Source: Algisphaera sp039180025
Lineage (GTDB): Bacteria; Planctomycetota; Phycisphaerae; Phycisphaerales; Phycisphaeraceae
Assembly (NCBI GenBank): GCA_039180025.1
Contig: JBCDDZ010000012.1
Span: 1 to 64,000 of the forward strand
Direction: 5' to 3'
Length of the DNA: 64,000 nt
Within the stretch, counting starts at the first letter, position 1, and each line of letters begins with the position of its first letter. Below the pieces are notes generated by a model. That model searched no databases. It was not told the origin of the DNA and saw only the letters and a list, made by a program, of their open reading frames with translations. The position numbers were made by a program, and so were the translations under genes. Shown here piece by piece: positions 59,606-64,000 of this stretch.

Positions 59606-59875
59606 CCGCAGCGCGAATGATCGAGGGGACGACCCGGAGCGCTACGCCTCTCAGTCGCGTTTACCCTCTTGGGCCTAAAAAGCGATCGGCACTAAAAAGC
59701 CAGAGTCGAAACAACCGCGAGAACATACCGGAACCCGGCCGGGGTGAGGGTCATGGAAATATTTAGCGCCGTCGATTTCACCCGCAGCGTCCTGCCGAAT
59801 GAAAGCCCACCGGTGACGGAGAGTCACCTTATAGGCTTGACCACGTTAAGCACAGCGCTTGTAGTTGAGATGTCG
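59606..59875. other. Intergenic region between nuoN and the IS630-type element
   Basis: 270 bp with no coding frame that has support. It has an AT patch (GGAAATATTTAGCG, 59754-59767). It ends at the left TA of the element. No terminator with U-tract seen. Confidence 0.4.
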
Positions 59876-60574
59876 TAGAGCGTCTTGCATCCTGAATCGC
59901 CATATCCACAGCTTCGCAAGTCGTTGCGGCACGCTTCGGGGGTGACGGTGCGTAGGACTTAAACCAAGGCTTCGCCGATCGCGTCGAAGTCCGGGGGACG
60001 GGGCTTGCGTACCCACGCTTTGACCTTGCTCCACCGCTTCTCGATCGGGTTGAGGTCTGTGGAGTACGGCGGCAGGAACCACACCTCGGCGGCACAAAGC
60101 GGCGGGCGATCGAGAAGTTTTAGCGACGCTCGGCGACGTCGGGCCGCTTCGGTTCCACCGCGACTCCCGGGGGTCAGCGACTTTTTTTAACGACAGCCCC
60201 AGCTTCCGCAACACCCGGTGGACCGTCGATTCCGCGACCTTCACGCTGAGTTTGCCCCGCAACTCCCACAGCGTCATGCCGGGATCGGCCGCGACCTCGC
60301 GTTCGAGTATTTGTAGATCCGTATTGGTCAGCTTGGTATGGCCCCGGGGCGGCGCAGAGCCGGGGGCTAACTCACCGCGGACGGCCCGGTCACGCCACGC
60401 CCGGATTGTCGAACGCTCGACGCCGTAGGTCCGGGCGATCTCGGCGAGGGGCCGGCCCCGTCGGACCGCCCGTGCGACACGTTCGCGTCGGTCTCTGGAA
60501 TTGGTCATCGGGCAAGACTCTTGCGTGCAAGCCTGCATCATGACCGATGGCGATTACTGGCGAAAGACGCTCTA
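59876..60574 (-). mobile_element. Defective IS630-type element with intact terminal inverted repeats
   Basis: 699 bp. Left end 59876-59903 and right end 60547-60574 are inverted repeats matching at 22 of 28 positions, both starting TAGAGCGTCTT and sharing AATCGCCAT at their inner end. Both ends begin with TA, the target of IS630/Tc1-mariner elements, so the TA pairs at the two ends are probably the duplicated target. The size is well below the usual 1.0-1.2 kb and the transposase is broken (see the pseudogene). The right-hand TA lies in the uracil-DNA glycosylase stop codon. Confidence 0.85.
59959..60508 (-). pseudogene. IS630-family transposase remnant
   Basis: The 5' part from ATG 60508 encodes the N-terminal helix-turn-helix (REIARTYGVERSTIRAW-type: LAEIARTYGVERSTIRAWRD) and EREVAADPGMTLWELRGKLS with STVHRVLRKLGLSLKK. 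After that the frame shifts, and in a second frame the C-terminal DDE part is recovered: VWFLPPYSTDLNPIEKRWSK, VKAWVRKPRPPDFDAIGEAL, stop at 59959. Roughly 100 residues between, with the first two catalytic Asp, are missing. So it is a non-functional copy with deletion and frameshift; the element could move only if helped by another copy. Confidence 0.82.
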
Positions 60575-61339
60575 GGCGTCGTCCCACACGCCGGCATCGA
60601 GCAATTGCTGGGTGGCCTGCGCGGCCCAGCCGCGGTTGGCGGCGGGGCTCGCGGGGCTGGGGTGGAGGATGCTGGTGACGGTCACCGACGGGAAGTCTTC
60701 GGCGAGCACCCGGCGGGCCTGGGCTTGCGCAAACTTACCCACCCCGACCAGAAAAGCGGGCCCGAGGGTTTCGACGATGCGACGCAGGTGGGCGTCGCAG
60801 GCGGTTTCGAGCGGGTGGCGTTCCTCGGCGGGGAGCTTGTCGGGGGTGCGGTTCCGCGCGGATTCTTCCATGAAGACCAGCGGGCAGTAGTTGACGACCA
60901 GATGCTGTTCGAAGAAGCGCTCGGCGGTCTGAAATCGGTCTTGCATCAGCCCCCAGAGCCGGCGGCCGGACACCTCGGAGCGCTGACACGCCAGCCCTTC
61001 GAGGGGGCGTTTGGGGTGTGGGGTCAGGGTCTGGGGAGAAGGGGCGGTGCCGGGGGCCAGGGGGGCGTCGAGTTCCATCCAGCCGCGGACCGCGGCGACT
61101 TCGCCGAAGGGCACGCCGGTCTGGGCCATCCCCCAAGGCCCGGGGTTCATGCCCAGCAGAAGCACCCGCTTAGGGGTCTGAGCAAAGCGGGCAAGGTACT
61201 GCTCGTGCATCGGCCGGGCGTAGGCCAGGGGATTGTAAACGTGGGTGACCGGCGGTGCGAAACGCAGCCGATCGCAGTCGGCGGCGAGGTCGCGGGCGGC
61301 ATCGATCAGCGTTCGGGCGGTGGGGGCGATACGAGCCAT
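60572..61339 (-). CDS. Uracil-DNA glycosylase, SMUG1-like
   Basis: Removes uracil from DNA. 255 residues from ATG 61339. Family motifs: RVLLLGMNPGPWGMAQTGVP (water-binding and active-site loop) and the later ILHPSPASPAAN (intercalation His-Pro). ELDAPLAPGTAPSP and VNYCPLVFMEESARNRTPDK lie between. Upstream, the frame could go back to 61465, but that adds a basic Lys-rich stretch without support. The TAG stop (60572-60574) is the last triplet of the adjacent IS element, so the insertion is at or just after the original 3' end. AT-rich upstream. Confidence 0.92.
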   Translation of the reverse strand: MARIAPTARTLIDAARDLAADCDRLRFAPPVTHVYNPLAYARPMHEQYLARFAQTPKRVLLLGMNPGPWGMAQTGVPFGEVAAVRGWMELDAPLAPGTAPSPQTLTPHPKRPLEGLACQRSEVSGRRLWGLMQDRFQTAERFFEQHLVVNYCPLVFMEESARNRTPDKLPAEERHPLETACDAHLRRIVETLGPAFLVGVGKFAQAQARRVLAEDFPSVTVTSILHPSPASPAANRGWAAQATQQLLDAGVWDDA

Positions 61340-61463
61340 AAAGATCAAGGTACAAGGGAAAAACAGGACCAGTGTTTTTTTCTTTCGTGGGGGTATCTTG
61401 ATGTTTGATTTTTGGCGAATGAAGAACAGCCTCTCTGGCCATTGGCTTCGGCGTGTAATAAGC

Positions 61464-61495
61464 AAAAAAAGCCCACGGCGGTTAGGCCGTGGGCT
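61464..61495 (-). terminator. Intrinsic terminator of the PEP-CTERM-like gene
   Basis: Stem GCCCACGGC (61471-61479) and GCCGTGGGC (61486-61494), nine perfect pairs with a six-base loop. On the minus strand the hairpin is followed by a run of seven T (61464-61470), the pattern for Rho-independent stop, 29 bp past the stop at 61524. A good candidate for terminating the minus-strand gene. Confidence 0.9.
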
Positions 61496-61523
61496 CGGTC
61501 AGGGAGGTCAGGCGAGTGGGGGA

Positions 61524-62231
61524 TTAGCCCTGTTCGACGACTTCTTCGGTGGCCTGCCGACGGCGGCGGGCGGTGAGGGCGGCGAGACCCAGGAGGCCGG
61601 CGGCCGCGGCGCTGGGGGTCGGGACGGCGTGACCCTTAACGGCTTTGACTTTCCAGGAGTCGTAGTCGCCGAACGCGGTGAAGCCGATCTTGCTGCCCGA
61701 GTAGTCCAGGCCCTTGAGGTCCAGGTAGGCGTAGCCGTTGTGGTTCGCGACGCCCGAGAGGCCGAAGCGTCCGAGCACGCCGCCGTTGCCGTCCACGATT
61801 TCCACGTCTTCGAACTTCTTGCCGACGTGGGTGAACAGGGCGCCGTGGACGTTGAATTCTTTGGAGAAGTTCAGCCAGAGCGTGTCGTCGTAGCCCTTGC
61901 CGTCGACGGTGTGGCTGCCGTCGTTTGAGTAGGTCTTAATCTGGCCACGCCAGTTACGCTTCTGGTAGACGCTGTTGGTAACGCCCAGGCCGCCGCTGTA
62001 CTGTCCGACGTGAGCGCTGTAGGTATCTTTCTCTGCGGCGTCGTACGCCGTCGCGGTGGCGGTGATGTCCACGCCCGACGAGTGGATGGTGTGCGACTTG
62101 GACAAGCCGCCGTTGCCGTGGAGCCAGTGCACCGAGCTGGGCATCGACCCTCCGGCTTGAGCGGGGCTGGCGACTAGCGCGACAGCGGCCGCGGCGGAGA
62201 GAGCGAACGTGGGGAGAAGCTTTGCGATCAT
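61524..62231 (-). CDS. PEP-CTERM-like secreted protein
   Basis: 235 residues from ATG 62231 (AGGGAA nearby). Signal peptide (LLPTFALSAAAAVALVASPAQA), a beta-rich mature domain (MPSSVHWLHGNGGLSKSH; YDDTLWLNFSKEFNVHGALF; GRFGLSGVANHNGYAYLDLK; KIGFTAFGDYDSWKVKAVK), then a tail VPTPSAAAAGLLGLAALTA followed by RRRRQ, a PEP-CTERM variant with Thr in place of Glu. Processing by exosortase would release or anchor it outside. Not related in sequence to the protein at 37199. Function unknown; perhaps matrix or glycan binding. Confidence 0.85.
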   Translation of the reverse strand: MIAKLLPTFALSAAAAVALVASPAQAGGSMPSSVHWLHGNGGLSKSHTIHSSGVDITATATAYDAAEKDTYSAHVGQYSGGLGVTNSVYQKRNWRGQIKTYSNDGSHTVDGKGYDDTLWLNFSKEFNVHGALFTHVGKKFEDVEIVDGNGGVLGRFGLSGVANHNGYAYLDLKGLDYSGSKIGFTAFGDYDSWKVKAVKGHAVPTPSAAAAGLLGLAALTARRRRQATEEVVEQG

Positions 62232-62426
62232 GACAGGGTTCCCTTTGCAATCGGTCCGGCGTCGGCCGGCCTCGGTTAGACGGATCGCCCACACCCCCGC
62301 GGGGTGCTTTTTCGGCGACGGTGTGTTGAGTGGGGTCCTGCGGCACTTTGCCGCGGGTTGAAGACACCACCCCCTTCGATGGAACCAAAACTACCACCGC
62401 TCCAAGATACGGCCACCGACCTGCGT

Positions 62427-62468
62427 AAAAAAAAGCAAAACCAGCCCCCATCCCGCGGCGGGGGGCTG
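62427..62468 (-). terminator. Intrinsic terminator of the PIN-TRAM gene
   Basis: Stem CAGCCCCC (62442-62449) and GGGGGGCTG (62460-62468) with a GC-rich loop; on the minus strand the hairpin is followed by GGTTTTGC and then a run of eight T (62427-62434). About 70 bp after the stop of the minus-strand gene. The first T-run is interrupted, so efficiency may be moderate. Confidence 0.75.
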
Positions 62469-62535
62469 CATATCTTGTACAAAGGTTACAAACCGGCCTC
62501 CGCCTGCTCGCTGCACCCCGTGGAGGCTCCGAGAT

Positions 62536-63849
62536 TCAGCCGCGGCGGGGGTTCCGGTGTGAGGAAGAACCCGTACGTTCCGGGGGATTCGAGGGCCGTG
62601 ACTTCAGCGGATCGTTTGTTTTTGCCGGCGGCGTAGGGGCCTGATCTTCTGATTCGGAGTCGGTTTGACTCGCGGGCCCCGGTTTATCAGATGTAGCGTT
62701 GCCGGAGGAGGGGGTGCCGCGGTTTGCGGGCCTTGGGTCTGCGGAGGTTGCCGGAACTGCGTCGTCCTCTCGGGCGAACCGCCCAAAGATCATCCGCCCC
62801 GCCGAGGTCTGCAGCGTGGAAGTCACCACCAGGTCCACGTGATGTCCCAGGTGGGTCCGTCCCCCTTCGACCACCACCATCGTCCCGTCGTCGAGGTAGC
62901 CGACGCCCTGAGTCCCGGCCTCACCGGGCTTGACCAGCTTTACGTTCATGTGTTCGCCCGGCAACACCACCGGCCGCAGCGCCTTGGCCAAGTCATTCAG
63001 ATTTATCACGTCTACGCCCCGCAGCGTCGCGATCTTATTCAGATTGAAATCGTTGGTCATCACCCGGGCCCGCATCGCCTGCCCCAGCGTGATCAGTTTC
63101 TGATCCACGTTGGACCCCTCCGCGTCCTTCTCTTCGATATGAACCTCGACCAGCGTCGAAGCCTGGAGCTTCTGCAGGATGTCCAGGCCCCGCCGCCCCC
63201 GCGACCGCTTGATCCCGTCCGCCGAGTCCGCGATCAGCTGCAATTCGTCGAGCACGAATTTCGGGACCACCAGCGTGCCTTGAAGCACCCGCGTCTCGAT
63301 AATCTCCAGGATCCGTCCGTCGATGATGACGGACGTGTCCAGCAGCGTCGGCCGATTGCCCCGGATCTCCTTGGCAAACTCGACGTAAGGGATCACAAAC
63401 CTGAAATCGTCCTTGGTCTGGATCACCAGCGAGATCGCCACGTAGCAGGTGACCAGCCCGATGACGACTTTCACCCCCCGCAGCAGGTTATTGAGTGCCT
63501 CGGCCCGGGCGATCCCCTGCTCGTCGCTCACGTCGTCCGGAGCGATATACACTCCGATCAAATCCACCACGAACGACAGCGCGTACGCTGCGACCAGCCC
63601 CGCGACCAGCCCGAGGAAGACGCCTGAAATCGATGACAGACGCTTGTGCTTCGAGCTCACGTCCAGCACGATGACCAGCGTCGCCAGCGCGACGGTCAGC
63701 CCGATAATCGCGGCGACGGTCCCGAACCCGAACCGCCCCTGCCGCTGAAACTCCGACCCAACGAACAGCGAGATCACCGCCGCGACCAGCACCAGGAACG
63801 CACCGCGGAGGATGAACAAGACCATAAAGAGCACTTTCGGAGATGCCAC
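62536..63849 (-). CDS. PIN-TRAM domain membrane protein (YacL-like)
   Basis: 437 residues. Four membrane helices in residues 1-145 (LFILRGAFLVLVAAVISLFV; FGTVAAIIGLTVALATLVIV; SGVFLGLVAGLVAAYALSFV; VVIGLVTCYVAISLVI), then a PIN nuclease domain with LLDTSVIIDGRILEIIETR (metal Asp pair), VVPKFVLDELQLIADS and VMTNDFNLNKIATL (third Asp), then a TRAM RNA-binding domain (GTMVVVEGGRTHLGHHVDLV). Matches the YacL family. The tail (about 365-437) is disordered and Ser/Pro rich. Probably RNA-associated at the membrane; substrate unknown. Confidence 0.92.
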   Translation of the reverse strand: MASPKVLFMVLFILRGAFLVLVAAVISLFVGSEFQRQGRFGFGTVAAIIGLTVALATLVIVLDVSSKHKRLSSISGVFLGLVAGLVAAYALSFVVDLIGVYIAPDDVSDEQGIARAEALNNLLRGVKVVIGLVTCYVAISLVIQTKDDFRFVIPYVEFAKEIRGNRPTLLDTSVIIDGRILEIIETRVLQGTLVVPKFVLDELQLIADSADGIKRSRGRRGLDILQKLQASTLVEVHIEEKDAEGSNVDQKLITLGQAMRARVMTNDFNLNKIATLRGVDVINLNDLAKALRPVVLPGEHMNVKLVKPGEAGTQGVGYLDDGTMVVVEGGRTHLGHHVDLVVTSTLQTSAGRMIFGRFAREDDAVPATSADPRPANRGTPSSGNATSDKPGPASQTDSESEDQAPTPPAKTNDPLKSRPSNPPERTGSSSHRNPRRG

Positions 63850-64000
63850 CGGTCCGGATCGGGCCTATCAGAAACGCCGGCCGCTGACTATTCATCATAG
63901 ACGGGACCGCCACGCGTTGCCCTCGGGCGTTCCGCTTCGGTGCCGCCCGCCACCCCGCCGCGGCCGCCGAACGCCCGCCGGCTTGCCCGGCGACGCCCCG
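63850..64000. other. Right-edge region, upstream of the PIN-TRAM gene
   Basis: 151 bp at the window end. An AT-containing patch (TATTCATCATAG, 63890-63901) lies about 40-50 bp before the PIN-TRAM start and may hold its promoter. Nothing else is identified; the rest is GC-rich with no frame I trust. Confidence 0.35.

Noticed and set aside
59606..59875. tRNA or small RNA after nuoN
   Set aside because: No cloverleaf, no TTCGA arm in the right place, no CCA-compatible acceptor stem.

Overview
The window is GC-rich, gene-dense DNA that looks like a Planctomycetota chromosome, most likely class Phycisphaerae. The clues are PEP-CTERM-type surface proteins, a prepilin-like protein with an H-x10-DG tail, an ECF sigma factor paired with a large membrane anti-sigma-like protein, an Asp-rich small protein, a DUF6677-like membrane protein, a standalone CoaB, and many short lipoproteins with no recognisable family. 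No rRNA, tRNA or CRISPR array was seen.

Layout. 1-3015 (minus strand): an open frame of foreign appearance cut by the left edge, two small secreted proteins, a Nudix hydrolase and two small cytosolic proteins. 3203-12676 (plus): two membrane proteins, a CHASE-GGDEF-EAL c-di-GMP enzyme, TrpD, TsaB, the ribosome-assembly GTPase Der and a secreted glycosidase. 12689-15426 (minus): CoaB, an M16 homologue without zinc ligands, and a membrane-anchored protein. 15684-25391: methyltransferase, adenylate kinase, an FHA-GspE/PilB ATPase, a cysteine desulfurase, an (alpha/alpha)6 glycosidase-like protein and a lipoprotein hydrolase. 25452-30848 (minus): the sigma/anti-sigma pair, then an operon of DUF3592 protein, arrestin-like protein, P-loop ATPase and cytochrome oxidase subunit III. 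30915-36531: PdxH, a phytanoyl-CoA dioxygenase-like enzyme, a small phosphatase, lipoproteins and a DegT-type aminotransferase.

The most interesting region is 36695-40562. A long cobalamin riboswitch, with an 8-bp alternative pairing in its expression platform, precedes a plus-strand run: a PEP-CTERM surface protein, a prepilin-like protein, a BFD-like [2Fe-2S] protein, a CWC cysteine-rich protein and, 24 bp further on, thioredoxin reductase. I read this as a candidate B12-starvation surface capture and reduction system. The function is inferred, not shown.

40598-47218 (minus) is a strictly overlapping four-gene operon: acyl-adenylating ligase, LolA-like lipoprotein, MMPL/RND exporter and an alkaline-phosphatase-fold lipoprotein. 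It is probably an envelope lipid or polyketide assembly and export unit. 47340-59605 carries complex I genes in two blocks, nuoG on minus and nuoJKL-x-MN on plus, separated by a shortened lipoprotein gene and a GH15 glucoamylase-like gene. 59876-60574 is a defective IS630-type element with intact inverted repeats whose right-hand TA lies in the stop codon of a SMUG-like uracil-DNA glycosylase gene. The window ends with a second PEP-CTERM-like protein and a PIN-TRAM membrane protein, each followed by a clear intrinsic terminator.
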